Below the pieces are notes generated by a model. It was not told the DNA's origin and did not search any database. It saw nothing but the letters and a program-made list of their open reading frames with translations. Source: Albifimbria verrucaria (taxonomy: Eukaryota > Ascomycota > Sordariomycetes > Hypocreales > Stachybotryaceae). Taken from it: a stretch of DNA of 64,000 nucleotides. Below, piece by piece: positions 21,704 to 33,593 of this stretch; position 1 is the stretch's first letter; every line of letters begins with the position of its first letter. A program made the position numbers and the translations under genes. The stretch is from positions 1 to 64,000 of the forward strand of contig JAHREC010000023.1 of assembly GCA_020081605.1 (NCBI GenBank). The letters run 5' to 3'.

Positions 21704-22344
21704 TGGAAGTAAGCTTGGAAGTTTGGTCATGTTTGCTCTCTCGTACGACACCGCGAGGATTCTCATTTGGCTCCTAACAGATGAGATGGGCAAGTGACGC
21801 GGGGAATATGTTACGATGAATTTAGCCAACTTTATGTTATGGTGCGATGAAATGTCTTGCAAGCCTATGACTCTTATTAGTCGAGCGCCATTTCATCCTT
21901 TGGGATATACACACTCTTAGATAGAGGAGACAAAGTCCAAGACATTAAAATCTGCAGCAAATATCTCGTCGTAGCAAGCTGAATATTGCTTGATCCCTAT
22001 TTCACGACCCGCACTCGTCTCGCAATTCGCTTACTATATTACATACCAACCCCATTAATGTAGAACGTTCTTGGCAACGGCTCCATTGCTGATTATTAGG
22101 GGTTAGAAACGGCTCTGCCCCGCTGAGATCAGAACCACAAAGCTGCTGTCTACCGTGTACATCGAGAACAGCTCTATTCGATACAACATCGGCTCCGCGC
22201 TGCCCTTGAGAGGAGTGCTATTGATCCGCTGTTGATATACTAGGCTTTCTGGTCACCGCTACAGAAGACCAAAAGGGCGAGCCGAGAGTCATCATAGTTA
22301 CTTCGTCGGTCAGCGGTGTCGGCTCTTGGGAGCCCATGCCGGGC

Positions 22345-22797
22345 GGCACTTACGGCCCAGCATGGGGACGTGTGCGCTCGTTTGGTCAATGTGAAGTCCA
22401 AGCAAGGTGCGTTTTACGCGTCGCTCAAACCTGGAGAGGAGCTGGATGACCTCTTTGCTGCTGGGTGACCACTTGAAGATTAAAAGGTAGGCAACACATC
22501 GCGCATGTGACCGGGGCAGGGGCCGAGCTTTTCTTTAGTCGCTCAAGCTCGGCGATGCAGTAGCGAATTGAACCGAGGAGCCCTTAGAATATGAGGAGCG
22601 ACTGGGCGTTAGAATCTTTCATTAGGCGCTGTGAGGCGTGCAGAGCAGTCCCGAGATGGTCGACTTGGGTGTGGAGATGTTTCAAGCTGCTCGACCACTG
22701 GCAACCCCTTGGACTGCTGGACGCACAGCGTAACGATAGCGATGATGTTGGTAGCGACCCCGAATCCTTCCATGGCGGTTGTAGCTGCACTTATCAA
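22345..22797 (-). pseudogene. NLR N-terminal (Helo/SesA-like) domain remnant
   Basis: Reading leftwards, MEGFGVATNIIAIVTLCVQ is followed across frame changes by LKHLHTQVDHLGTALHASQ, LLGSIRYCIAELERLKK, then FKWSPSSKEVIQLLSRFERR and LLGLHID. This is the helical N-terminal signalling or adaptor domain typical of fungal STAND/NLR and ankyrin proteins: a short hydrophobic first helix, then L...C...L..L+..L, then W....+E+......+ER. At least three frame changes and one stop are present, and nothing resembling NACHT follows before 22340. It is a truncated relic. Confidence 0.6.
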
Positions 22798-23175
22798 ATT
22801 TGATGGCCTAAAGCCCTGAACTGTGTCATATGAATGCGCGTAAAGTTTGAATACTACTCATTTCCATGCTACGCTACTAGCTGCATTACAGGGGAAGGCG
22901 GGATGCCTTCGGCAACCTACTTGGCTGCAGCTGACCCATCATTCTGGTTTCCTGGCCCCACCACATTTTGGTAACAACCAAGCCACGCCGGCGCTTTTAC
23001 CTGGTTTGACCCAACCATGGCTGCCAACTGACTTTGAAACGGTATAATACTTGCTGTGAATAACGCTATTCTGCTACTCGCTTTCCTGGATTTTGAATCT
23101 CACTGGCTATTCAGAAAGTCGACAAATAGTAACGATCCTACCTTCTCCTACCTCATACTTTCAGACCGTATTAGC

Positions 23176-23374
23176 ATGGGTTCCACCGCAGATACTTCCT
23201 ATTCTCTGAAGGGACATACCCCAAGAACCCAAGGACCCGGTACTGGGAGATCCCACGTCCCCTACCGGGATATACAGGACGCTAAGGACGGTCCTGCACG
23301 ATTTGCGCTGCCTGGATTATCGCGCACGGGGTAAAATAGAGGAGCAGCTGGATGCCATCAAGGCCAGCCTGATG
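23176..23374 (+). pseudogene. paralogue family Y, copy 1 (exon 1)
   Basis: This copy starts MGSTADTSYSLKG and, after a frame change near 23285, ends LRCLDYRARGKIEEQLDAIK before the splice donor gtatgt at 23375. The copy at 29291 has the same start, the same helical end and a donor at the same place. The shared gene structure shows these are paralogues, not chance similarity. Family unknown. Confidence 0.5.
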
Positions 23375-24312
23375 GTATGTGTTGAAACGCATTAACGCAC
23401 TCTGTGGAAATCATCCAAAGAACGACTTGACAATGCATTTTACACAACCTAGAGTATAGTCATAGAAGGCACGAATACACTGTAAAGAAAGAGTTTGCGT
23501 TGTATCCAGCAACTGTCATGAAGCGAGAATAAAAGAATAATCTTCTCGCAGGTTCTCACAGGGCATCGAGCTCACCGGTTTACACACAGGAGGGTATAAT
23601 GAAACTTCCTCATTATCAGCTGTTAGAGAATCTTGACGCTCCAGTCGCCCCCAAGAAAAAGCACCGGTGGTTTTCTGAGACGTTGGAGGAATACCCTAAC
23701 CCGCCTGTTTGTGGATGTCATTCTTCCATGGGAAGTGGCTAGAGGAACGACACCAACACTATCTCAATATATTCACAGTTAGCCATTGATAGTTCGGACA
23801 ATGAAACTGTTCAAGATAATCACTGTTAACGATAACCTTTTTAAAACACAAGTAAAGCATCAAGCGATAAAGCATTGTATCAGAGGGCGTGCACTAAGTT
23901 GCTGCGATTGTGCCTCCGAAGAGACGGGTGGACAATGCCATCTCGGTCTAATCGAAAAGTCCACTGCACTCTATCTTACGGGTACTGGGCACAGTTTTTT
24001 CTGGAAAGGGCTGTCATAATGTATTTTGTATCTTCAGATTCGAGCATACTTATGAGTTTTTTGCATGCAGGCGGGAAAATGGGATCATTCCGTGGATTTA
24101 TGTAGTCTCGATGGCGATGCTCGTCAAAGCCCACGTCTACATCACGAAAAAAGCTTGGAGCGTAGAACTGATCTGGCCGCCCCCTGGGTCCAACGCGATT
24201 GGCCAGAAATTTCCATGATGAGTCCTCTTGAATATTTTCTAATGCTGGCTCGTGATATGTGAGTTTATCGTGCCATGATAAGAGGGAGTTGTGCCACTTG
24301 AGATGCGTCGTC

Positions 24313-24645
24313 TCATTTAGTACATCCGGTTCTTATTATCTCTGCTAACGCTGCTTTTATGTCAGTGCGCGGCAGCTTGGTCGTGTCTTTTGTCGGGCTT
24401 CTCGATGAGGCGCTTGACCTTAGCGCGGAGGGCGTCATATTCGAGCAGCTTGCGCGAGCGTTTCTTGATGCATTCGTCGACATCTGGGAAGTAGACGCAG
24501 AATCGACTGATGGATTCGAGTACGGTGATTGAGTAAGGGCCATTGAGTGTTTTGCTCGACTCGGCATCAAGGTCCTCCGCCCCCAATTCGCCGTAAAATG
24601 CGTCAATCGTCTCTGCAATCCGCATTTGCGACACCATCATCGCTG
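24313..24645 (-). pseudogene. BAR-domain protein fragment (Rvs161/Hob3-like)
   Basis: Reading leftwards, SQMRIAETIDAFYGE, a shortened loop, LDAESSKTLNGPYSITVLE, then SRFCVYFPDVDECIKKRSRK and DALRAKVKRLIEKPDK match the middle of the yeast Rvs161/fission yeast Hob3 BAR domain, which binds curved membranes at actin patches. One extra base in an A4 run (T at 24388-24391) shifts into DTTKLPR before the stop. Both ends of the protein are missing and a loop is deleted, so this is a duplicated fragment rather than the working housekeeping gene. Confidence 0.72.
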
Positions 24646-26039
24646 TTGCAAGTATTCGTCGATAAGAGGTTTTGGAGTGATAGGGCTGGCTGCATACGCC
24701 TCATAGTGAGTCTAGGTATTCTCTTAACGCAACGAAGCGGTATCCGTTGTATTGAACCGCCGATGAAATCCAGGCCATGAAGACTTTTCTCCCTGGGGCA
24801 GCGGAGGGAATGTTTACCTCTCCTAACCTCGTAGTCTCGATTGTTTGTTTTTCCCGCATGTCTCACAAGGACCACACTTGGACATGTTCCATCACTGACG
24901 TTCATGAACGGGCGTGGCAAGCGGATATCAAGGAACATAATGCAGCATCAATCAGTTGCATTGTCGTGGAAGATGAGCTGGAACGGGAATTTGGTGTCGT
25001 GAGAAGGTCCCCATAGGAGTGCGGTCTTCGTAGGCACAACGGTATCAGAGCACTAACAACAATCGGTCATAGAACAATTACCCCTCAGCATTCTTAGGTT
25101 TTTGTCATCGACATTGGTCGACCGAAGGGCCCTTACATGCTCTCGCAAATATCCCGGCGACACCGAGAAACACTTGAGGATGAGGTCTCTAAGGTGTCGC
25201 AAGAGCTGTGGCTGCGCTGGAGGAGGAATGGAGCATGAACTTTTAGAAATGACAAATCAAGGATAACTTCCATGATTTGACGTATGCCATCTCCTTAGAT
25301 AATTGCGCTACCCTCACAAAGCGATGAGATCATTTCGTAAGCACACCATCCTATTGAAGCATGAACTTTGCCCCCGTTGAGCAAATTAGAGACCGTGACT
25401 GCCATGGCCTTGCTCACCGCTATAGCGACGAATGAATACTTCCCAAAATTCCACGTCATTCATGCTAAAGTCACATCAAGGTTTCATCCATGGCCAGGCC
25501 AGGGAGCTCTCGCCTCCTAGACTAGATAGAGACTGAGGTCTGCTGGGGTTATACATACGGCGTAAACAAAGAGAAAATGGCGAGGGTCTAGCCTTCCAAG
25601 AGTATCGTAAGTCGAGTACATTTTTGTGTCTCATGTTGGGAGTACGGCTGTGAGTCAGAATGTCTAAGGGCACGGGTATAACCAACAAAATCATGCGATT
25701 ACCCCATCGCAGTCAGATGACACGGTCTCAAACGTGACAGACCTTAAGACACTCTTGTCGGAAATGATGTCTCAGTAAGATTTTGTCTTTACGACGAGTT
25801 CAGAGGTGTGACTAAGACTGAGCTGAGGACTAATCAGAGCAGGGCTTCCTGGCAGTCTTGTACCTTGTACCACAATAGCCTCGTGCTGATGTGCCTCAAA
25901 AAAGACGTTATTGGGGTTACTGTCGGCCAAGGCATGTCTTATACGATAGAGGGCAATGGATGATAGATCCTGTTATCGGAGGTGGGGCAAGGGGCTTTGG
26001 TGATCAGCCATCCCTTCACGTCTGGGACGTGCTGCTAGT

Positions 26040-26876
26040 CCAAATGCGTTGGTTCCAGTTGAAGTTGAAGAAAACACTCAAGATTACTGCAAGGTGAATA
26101 AGATCATTACGCCATGTATGCCACCTCATTCATCTCATTTACTTCAGCCGCTTGATTTGGGTTGCTTTGGGCCGCTAAAACAAGCTTATGGTCGAAAAAT
26201 TGAGCAGTTGATTGAATGCTCTATTACACAAATCTCAAAGACCGAGTTATTACCTGCCTTCCACGCCGCATATCAAGCCACTATGACAAAAACAATATCC
26301 AGGGAGGCTTTAGAGGGGCCAGGCTTGTTCCTCTTGATGCTAGCCTTGTGATCTCGAGGCTTGATATCCAATTACGAACTCCAACGCCTCCTTTAGGTGA
26401 GCCAGACCTTCCGGCCCCTTGGACTTCAAAGACGCCAAAGACAGTCAGGGAAACTGAATGTCAATCTGAATATCTAAGAAGACGAATTGAGAGACATCAT
26501 AGTAGCTCTCCGGAATCAATTAGCGAGGCTTTGTAGTCAATGACCAAGGGTTTAAAGGGAACAATGCATGATATGGCATTACTTAGGGCTGAGGTCCGGG
26601 ATCTTCGAGAGGCAAATGAGATACTAAGCCGGCGCCGCAGAGGAAAAAAAGAAACGCCTACGCAATGGAGGGACGATGACTGTAGAGGAAGTTCAGGCAT
26701 CAATCGATCAAAAGGATGTGAATATGCAGAGAGTGGCCGAATCGTCGAGGAGAGGTGGTCAAGGAAGATCAGCGCAACCGAGGGAAAGACGCTGTGGCAT
26801 TTGCGGCAAGCCCCGGCATAATGTAAGAACATGTAACGTAGATATTCCAGCCTCTGGAGATGAGCGTAACAGTTAG
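26040..26876 (+). mobile_element. pogo/Fot1-type DDE transposase, 3' half, degenerate
   Basis: NKIITPCMPPHSSHLLQPLD contains the last catalytic aspartate region of fungal pogo-superfamily transposases (usually PPHSSHLLQPLDVGCF). FGPLKQAYGR, then after a frame change NNIQGGFRGARLVPLD and LRTPTPP follow. After a stop (26533-26535) come a coiled-coil stretch (ALLRAEVRDLREANE) and a C-terminal zinc knuckle CGICGKPRHNVRTC (C-x2-C-x4-H-x4-C). The breaks sit in A-runs at about 26286 and 26644, plus the stop. The DNA-binding half and the first two catalytic acids are missing, so the element cannot move itself. A second relic of the same family is at 39405-39584. Confidence 0.8.
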
Positions 26877-27101
26877 TTCTAAATGATCGAATGGTCTGTT
26901 GTGTTTTTATTGAAGTTCCTATGCAGAGGGTTAGGTTTTGTGCCCCACTCGCTATACAGCAAGCAACCAGGCCTCCAACATAAACCTATACCAAAGTATC
27001 CGTGTTAGCAACAAAAGCTTACGAGAACCTCCCAACCATACCAAGGAATGCAATCAAAAACGAAGAAAGACTACTGGAGAGCTCATGACCGCTCCGCCTA
27101 A

Positions 27102-27587
27102 CGCGCAGCTGTCAACACACAAGATGGTGGTCATAGATTCGAGAAGACCAATGAGGATAGCCAATCCAGATATCGACGCCAACGTCAATGTCACATCCTC
27201 GAACGAAATCACATCGCGGCGGCAAAGTGTCGCCGGCGCAAGCGAAAAGAAGCCACAGTCCCTGCATCCCGTGAGGAGACCCTCAAATGCATGAATCAAT
27301 ACCTATCGACGTGCTGCGACTCTTTAGCAGCCGAAATCCATCATCTCAAAACAGAAATACTCCGTCATACCAACTGTAATTGTCTCTTGATACAACAATA
27401 CATCGCTGGTGAAGCAAGACGTTGTGTTAATAGGATGGCTAAGGTATGCGCACCCATCCATAATGCAAACGTCGCTGCAAGTCTGGCGCAGAGGAGGCAT
27501 AATAGCTTGTACGGTGATGGACCGAGGAATTTTGAAAATCTTGCGTGGGATGATTTCACCAATATTTGGATGAACGAGTGCCAATAG
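27102..27587 (+). CDS. bZIP transcription factor (AtfA/Atf1-like), C-terminal part
   Basis: An open frame holds the bZIP basic region LERNHIAAAKCRRRKRK (invariant N-x2-A-A-x-K/C-R pattern). A hydrophobic-heptad zipper follows (MNQYLSTCCDSLAAEIHHLKT and on), then CNCLLIQQYIAGEA, a sequence typical of the Atf1/AtfA stress-response subgroup. It continues to a natural stop. Upstream, the same frame meets a stop at 27099. The preceding frame (26938-27130) contains KRRKTTGELM, so an intron or a frame break lies near 27100-27140. AtfA-like factors act in the nucleus downstream of the Hog1/SakA kinase. It lies 0.2 kb from the pogo relic, and the transactivation half is missing. Confidence 0.72.
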   Translation, partial: RAAVNTQDGGHRFEKTNEDSQSRYRRQRQCHILERNHIAAAKCRRRKRKEATVPASREETLKCMNQYLSTCCDSLAAEIHHLKTEILRHTNCNCLLIQQYIAGEARRCVNRMAKVCAPIHNANVAASLAQRRHNSLYGDGPRNFENLAWDDFTNIWMNECQ

Positions 27588-27599
27588 TTATACAGAGAG

Positions 27600-29290
27600 A
27601 CCACAATCACGTATCAGGATGACCAAGTCCTGGAGGTATGGGACGCTCAGGTGCTGGAGAATAGTAACATCATAACACGGGCATTATGCAAATGTATCCA
27701 TCACTTTTCTGATCCGGTGCAAGGCAATAATAAAAAATGTAGCGAGTAGGAGCTGGACATTATAACTACAAATATGGAAGAGAAACAACATTCTTGAAGA
27801 ATAGATGATTAAGCAACAGAGCACTAAATCATCTATAACACATCCTCTGATACTCAACATAACAAAGGCTCCTGTTCAAAATACAAGACGGACATTCAAT
27901 GCAGAGCGAGTGCTATAACGCAGGACCAATGTAGATACCAAGACGTACTTGACCGTTGGATACAGCAATGACGTCGGTCTTACCCCTGATAAGCTAAATT
28001 ACACCTTGATCTATAGACCTTGTGAAGAACGTTACGGATGGTATACTCTCCTGGAGTAGGAGATTGCTAGTCAGTTCAAATCTGGTTAACGCAGGACCCA
28101 ATGCAACCATATCTCGATCTTATCAGCCTCCAGTAGTGTTATCTGCATCAGAGAATTGCCATTGTAGAATACATAACTGTATCTGATGACGCGGCGGCTA
28201 AAATAACAAGTGAACAAGGCAGTTCGACCACATGTGCATCGGCTTGTAATTGGAGGAAGATAACGCAGCAAGTCTTTCTGCTCGAGGCAACTTCTTTGAG
28301 GTTGGGTGAGTCATTTATCTTAGGTGAGGTGTATCTCCTTGAATATATGAAGGCTACATCCAGGTATGGCTCCACAACATCTTAGCAAGCATCCAGTACA
28401 TAAAGTAACTTAAGAAAAGCTATCATCGCTGATCAGGTAGGTTCATATTTGTAGTAATTAAAATAGCTCATAGCATATGTACTCTACTTCATGCCGGTGC
28501 TTCTATCACTAGGCAATCTTTTAGCCAAGCAATGACATTGATATTTTTCCAGCTCTAATCGGACCAGGCTCATACTCGATACTTAATTGCAGCCTTCGTC
28601 CACCTAGGAGATAGTTGCAGCTTCTACCTATTGGTCTTGGGGCTTTAGTCGATTGATAACTGTGGTGAACTAGTCTTTCAAATGGTAAGAAGTGCTAAAG
28701 TTCACCTGAAATCCACAGGGTAAGCTGTTTACTGTGGTAAGTATGATTTGCAAAGTAGCAGTGTCGTGTTATTAACCTTTGTCTGCGCTTTCCTTACACA
28801 TTCGTGCGTTAGTCTGACTCAGTTGAGACAGCAACGGCACTCCCATCCACCTCATTTCACATTCCGCAGTCTACTGGTACAATCTAGGCCGCTAGTGGCG
28901 TGGATGAGCGCAGACATCATCCACATTTCAACCACACACCGATGCTGTTATGATGCAATAGGTAAGTGAAGACGGCACCCATGGAACGCTTCTAGCATTA
29001 GTATGAGCCGTATACATCTCATCTCCGAGCCTACCCCAAGTGGTTCAGCAGGCCAACATATGCGGTCAGGGCTTAAGACAAGCCCATCATTTCGCCCTAA
29101 TGCCATGGGAATTTTATTGTGGCACGCTGTGTTGCACATTCTAACGAATTGGTTTCAAAACAACTGCTATAAGAAGCCTACCGCGTCTTATGATCTTTCT
29201 TAGATTACGACTTGCCCCAGATGATTACTGTAGCCACTGAACGGCAGAAAGTTTTTGAGCTTCCTACCTCATTCCTGAATCCATTGCGGT
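27600..29290. other. no confident gene
   Basis: AT-rich sequence without family-like frames. The string taacgcaggacc(c)aatg occurs at about 27916 and 28087. An ORF at 28748-28969 has a hydrophobic start (SSVVLLTFVCAFLTHSC) that could be a signal peptide, but its continuation is not protein-like. Confidence 0.4.
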
Positions 29291-29771
29291 ATGGGTTCTA
29301 CCATGGATACTTCCTACCGTCTTACGGGAGGATGCCAGAGAGAATCTAAGGCAGCAACACACAAGGTCGCGATGCCACATACTGTGATGGACAAGACATT
29401 GGTGGACATACTGCATGAGTTGCGCGCCCTGGATCGCTATATGCGCGTCAAAGTGCAGGAACAGCTGGGTGCCATCGAGACCAGCCTCATCGTACGTATG
29501 GAAGTCTGCTGAAGCTTGTTATGTCAGAAGTAAGAACACCTGACAATATGTGTTCCATCTTCTATAGTATTTAGAGGACAAGAATCCGACTACAAACGAA
29601 CCGTATGCTACTGTCGGTAGCTGTTATGCAGCAGGAATTGATCAGCAGTTGCCCCGCACAAAGGAAAATATCGGCTCGGCTATGCCGTTACCAAGCCTAG
29701 AGTCCGTAAATGAGAAGGGGTTATTACTGGTTCAAGTAACTCCTTCATTAACTTTTGGTTCGAAAACATAA
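29291..29771 (+). CDS. paralogue family Y, copy 2
   Basis: Exon 1 (29291-29491) starts MGSTMDTSYRLTGG and ends in an amphipathic helix (LVDILHELRALDRYMRVK, QEQLGAIETSLI). A 76-nt intron (gtacgt...tctatag, 29492-29567) is in phase 0. Exon 2 (29568-29771) encodes YLEDKNPTTNEPYATVGS and ends in a stop, giving 134 residues. It has no signal peptide or known domain. The first copy, 6.1 kb upstream, keeps start, helix and donor position but has a frame break, so copy 2 is probably the functional one. Confidence 0.5.
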
Positions 29772-29779
29772 CCACTGTA

Positions 29780-31430
29780 CCCATTATCATCAACTACCCT
29801 TAGGTGACTTGAGGAGGCGTTGCTTATCGCATACGAAGTCAAGGCAGAAGATTATCTCCTATTTTCTTGCTTATAAGTTATTCCATCCAATGCTTGTGCC
29901 TGTATTTATTTCTACTCTTTAGTATAATTACGATCTCTATGTTTTGAACTCGCTCGTTGTCTACTATGGCTGGGACTCATACCATATGAGTGAATAGGCA
30001 GATAACCGCACTCGTCTCTTTCTTCAAGCTGGACCAGAATCCACCCTCCATCCTTTAAAATCAATAGTACCAATACGGAAAACATTTGCATTCTTGTTCA
30101 TTGGTATCCAGAACCAAACTCGGAAGAAGCAATGCCGCCAGCTCGATCTTCGGTCTCCCCTGTGAACATGATATTTTCACTATATGCTTAGCAGCGCACC
30201 ATACGTTACGAAACAGAGTCCTTAGTCAAACCCTAACATGAGGTTCATGGTCACCATAACTTTTGAATACACAACCTGTGTATAATCATATGGTAGGTAG
30301 GTTCATTAAATAATCATTGGTCAGATCCATGACTCTATTTCATGTCTAACCGCGCAGGTAATCTATATTTGGTCCTTTGCTTTGTGGTGGTGCCGCTCAT
30401 ATTGAACAGCTAGCCGAATAACATTCGAGGTTTCATAGATACAGCGGAACTTTGACCAGCGGTGAGATTGTAGAATACGTATGATACTCATTCCCCAACG
30501 GGCAGAAAAATAGGACCAATGCTCTTGTTCCCCAACTATTCGACACCCAGACCATCGCTTCAATTGAGGGCACATGTGTGAAGCATATGCCTGCCTGTCT
30601 GCAAGTAGCTGCATTGCATTTCTGGCGTCCTGACTCGTCCAGTTGATTAAACACATGTTTTAGAATGTGCGAGTGCTTAAAACGAGGAAACTTATAGCTT
30701 TTATTGGGTCGACGCATCTGTTACAGAACCATTTTGATATGAATGGTGCACTCGTGTCCACAAATGTGCAGAGGATGCAATTAGATACCACGCATAGACT
30801 TGGTCCAACTAAACCCGTGAAGACTACTAGCTTCAGGAGGCAACTAAATTCTAGCTATATTCAGTATGAAAGCCAAAGACGTCTCACGATGATGAGATGC
30901 TCGGTGGCCGACAAAGATGTAGCAGGGGTTTAGTATGTCCAGTTAACCGCCTCACACCAGAGGACGTATACTTGCCCGTTATCTGTGCAGTGTATGACCC
31001 CAAAATTCTCATGATAAAGGTTTAGACTCAGGTGGTTATCACTAATTGTCTTACAAACCATTCAATCAACTGAGACAAATCGAACCTTGGGCGTTGGTGA
31101 TTTCAGCTTGGGAAGGGTTGCAGACCCTCGAACAGGTACCAGCCGCCGTTCTCATCCGGTTACCTAATAGTAGTTTGAGAGTTGCACACTTTATCAGCTG
31201 TCCATGCCTTAGCCTATGGTGGTACTTAGCATGTTTCGGTGTTAAGTCACAAACGTATCACAAGTGTGTATGTTTACTCCTTTCCTCTCATATTCGCGTT
31301 GGTTATTGGTTCTTGCTCTCCTGAGGCGTCTGGTTCTGGTACTCTATATCATTTTTGTGGAGGACAGGTATGATATTACGTAAATCCGACGACCCCATTT
31401 GATACCCATAAAGTACCCACATGCTCTCCA
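29780..31430. other. no confident gene
   Basis: Open frames at 30363-30717 (minus) and 31046-31324 (plus) lack any family signature and overlap frames on the other strand. Nothing else could be supported. Confidence 0.4.
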
Positions 31431-31439
31431 ATCATATGT

Positions 31440-31880
31440 GTGCAGTGACCTGCCTAGGTCTCAGTCCCTTTCTGTCTCAGGAATTCCAAACAGCTGAGAC
31501 AAATCCAAGCCAGTGGCGCTCAAACCAGCACACACATCTCCACCCCTTCTCGTCCTATTGGATAACCGGACTGGATTCCGATGACCGAAATTTCTCGAGA
31601 AATCATGGGACAAAATTGCATATTTCCGCTCGCCCCCGCTGAACGGCCGTGGCCTCAACATCTGATCGCATCATGCGTGCCACTTTACTAAGTCAGTCTT
31701 ACCTCGCCTCCGACTATAAGCAAATGGTTCCCGCTTCTTATGTGATCACACCTTGGCCAGCGTTCTTTCTGCATGCGTTGTTGAAAGACTGCCCTGACCC
31801 GCACCCATTCAGGGTTACCTACTATTTGGATATGGATTCCCAAGCCTCTCAGATCAATGGAGAACCCGATTCTCAATCCC
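31440..31880 (+). repeat. dispersed family X, copy 2
   Basis: Partner of 20500-20870 in opposite orientation. Similarity covers SSYWIT...NHGTKLHISAR and a second block about 170 bp downstream (gttgttgaaagactg, cattcagggttacctacta, tatggattcc). Both blocks are present in the same order in both copies, so this is one duplicated gene-sized segment. Each copy is broken by frame changes. Confidence 0.5.
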
Positions 31881-32461
31881 CGAGAGGCACTTTCCTACTC
31901 GGAGCCAGCTCTACGGTAGTCTCAAGCACATCGTCTAGGACGTCAATACAGCTAATCTAAGCAAAGTTGCCATGCAACTGCCACTTCATCTAGTCCATCC
32001 AACATGGCGTAGGCTCAAAGGCGCATTCTTCTGAGAGGGCATCCCGTCAGCGGGAACAGATCCCTCTCCAGCCCAAAACTCTCTTACACGGGTAAAACTA
32101 AGTAGCTTTCCACACCCTGAGGCAGGAAAGTCATGTCCTCCAAGATCGCCAGTAGCTACGGCCAAGGCCGCGCATCCTTGGGGAAAACCCTCGCAGGAGA
32201 AAACCCCAAGACTGCCAGAACGCTACTTTGCAGAAGAAATGATAGCTTCCTTCCATTGTCTTCAGGCAAACTCTGTACCATTTTGACCCAGCGGTTTGTG
32301 TTTGTATTGTCTCGAGGTAGTGAGACGAATTGTTGAGCCCAGTAGTATTCCAGGCGGCAGTCAAAGCTACGGAAGAAAGAAGTTACCTGGGCAGTACATA
32401 ACTGCAGAGGTCGGTCGCGTAGCTTGTGGCTATGAAAGGCAAGGGGTATTAGACCCCGTAC

Positions 32462-32488
32462 GTCGAGGGCGTCGAGGGTGTCGAGGGC
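32462..32488 (+). repeat. 9-bp tandem repeat gtcgagggc
   Basis: Three head-to-tail copies with one C/T difference. Confidence 0.75.
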
Positions 32489-32946
32489 CTAAGAAGTCGG
32501 GCAGTCGGTGGCTGCCTCTTTCGTCTGGACAGTCGAAGTTGCAGAGGTCGGTCAGGGCAACGTAGAAATGCAAGGAAAGTCGAGGTTCAAGAGAGCCAGA
32601 AGCGTCAGACAGGAGAAATCGCCCGAAGGCGATGTCAAGAGCTTGCGAAGCTCAATGTTTTTCGGGGATTTTGACGATCGAGGGTTCTATACCAGAGGTA
32701 TGGGGTAGGTAAATAATCTGGATTATTGTCAGATACTATTTCAACTTGAAGCAATAATTACGTAGTTGTCACTGGTCGGTGACTTACTACTAGGAACTCG
32801 AACAAAGGTAGCTCGGTGACTTTATGCTATCGATGGCTGGTAGTCTTCTAACTAGTAAACCGGGAGAAGACTCCTATCTATATACACCTAGTTCGTGCTG
32901 TGAGTCGAATGAGGTCGAACCGACTTCGTTCGTCTTGTAGCTGAGT

Positions 32947-32973
32947 TAAGTCGAACCAACACTGTTCGACTTA
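32947..32973. repeat. perfect 10-bp inverted repeat
   Basis: taagtcgaac and gttcgactta flank a 7-base loop. Similar gtcgaa/ttcg words occur just upstream (32903-32930), suggesting the end of an unidentified repeat element or a transcript hairpin. Confidence 0.55.
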
Positions 32974-33179
32974 CTTCCTATTCGTCCCGTTCTCTGGGTT
33001 TACCGGCCCCAGCCCCACAATTTTACATTCAACTTACCTGCACATTGCCCCTTCCGCCCCGGCCCTGGTCATGCTATGGTTTTCTGACTCTTGGTTCGTC
33101 GTTCTACGACACTCGCCTACTCCATTGCTTACCGCATACGTGTTAAGCTTTGTACATTGTATTTCGTGATACAAGCTGC

Positions 33180-33593
33180 CACACCGCGCGCATCGCGCAG
33201 GAAGGGTACACTTTCGACATTCCAAACCGTCTGTTTGTGGAGAGGAAAGATATGGAATTGGTTGTGTATCAGCGTCTGGAAACGGAAAGTCTTTAAGGTC
33301 GTCTTGATTTCGCCAAATATCTGGATCTCGACGAAGAGACGAACCCAAGCCCATACTACTCCACTGTTACGTCTTACTGCACCTTGGTCCTCTTCGGTTC
33401 CCATCAACTGCTTCACGACGAGAGGTGGAAGCTTCTCGACTGCGATCTGCCCATCATGGCAATGGATCGTCGGCAAGAATACGCAGTCAAGACTGTGGGC
33501 TATATCAGAACAATGATTGGCCAAGCTGGTCTGCCTGTCGTGACACTTCTTCCAGTCATTGTTTCTACGGGTTTCGAGATAAAATCAGAGTAA
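33180..33593 (+). pseudogene. unrecognised protein remnant with one stop
   Basis: A frame reading ARIAQEGYTFDIPNRLFVER, a stop at 33294-33296, then GRLDFAKYLDLDEE, CTLVLFGSHQLLHDERWKLL and YAVKTVGYIRTMIG. Composition and hydrophobic patterning are consistent on both sides of the stop, and better than in the competing frames on both strands. Family not recognised. Confidence 0.35.

Noticed and set aside
22240..22400. Plus-strand frame reading VIIVTSSVSGVGSW, resembling a short-chain dehydrogenase
   Set aside because: The complementary strand of the same bases continues the NLR N-terminal homology (FKWSPSSKEVIQ...), which extends much further. The SDR-like match is a short shadow.
33034..33524. 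Minus-strand and second plus-strand frames over the 33.2-33.6 kb remnant
   Set aside because: They have poor composition compared with the frame containing LDFAKYLDLDEE and DERWKLLDCD. They are probably shadows.
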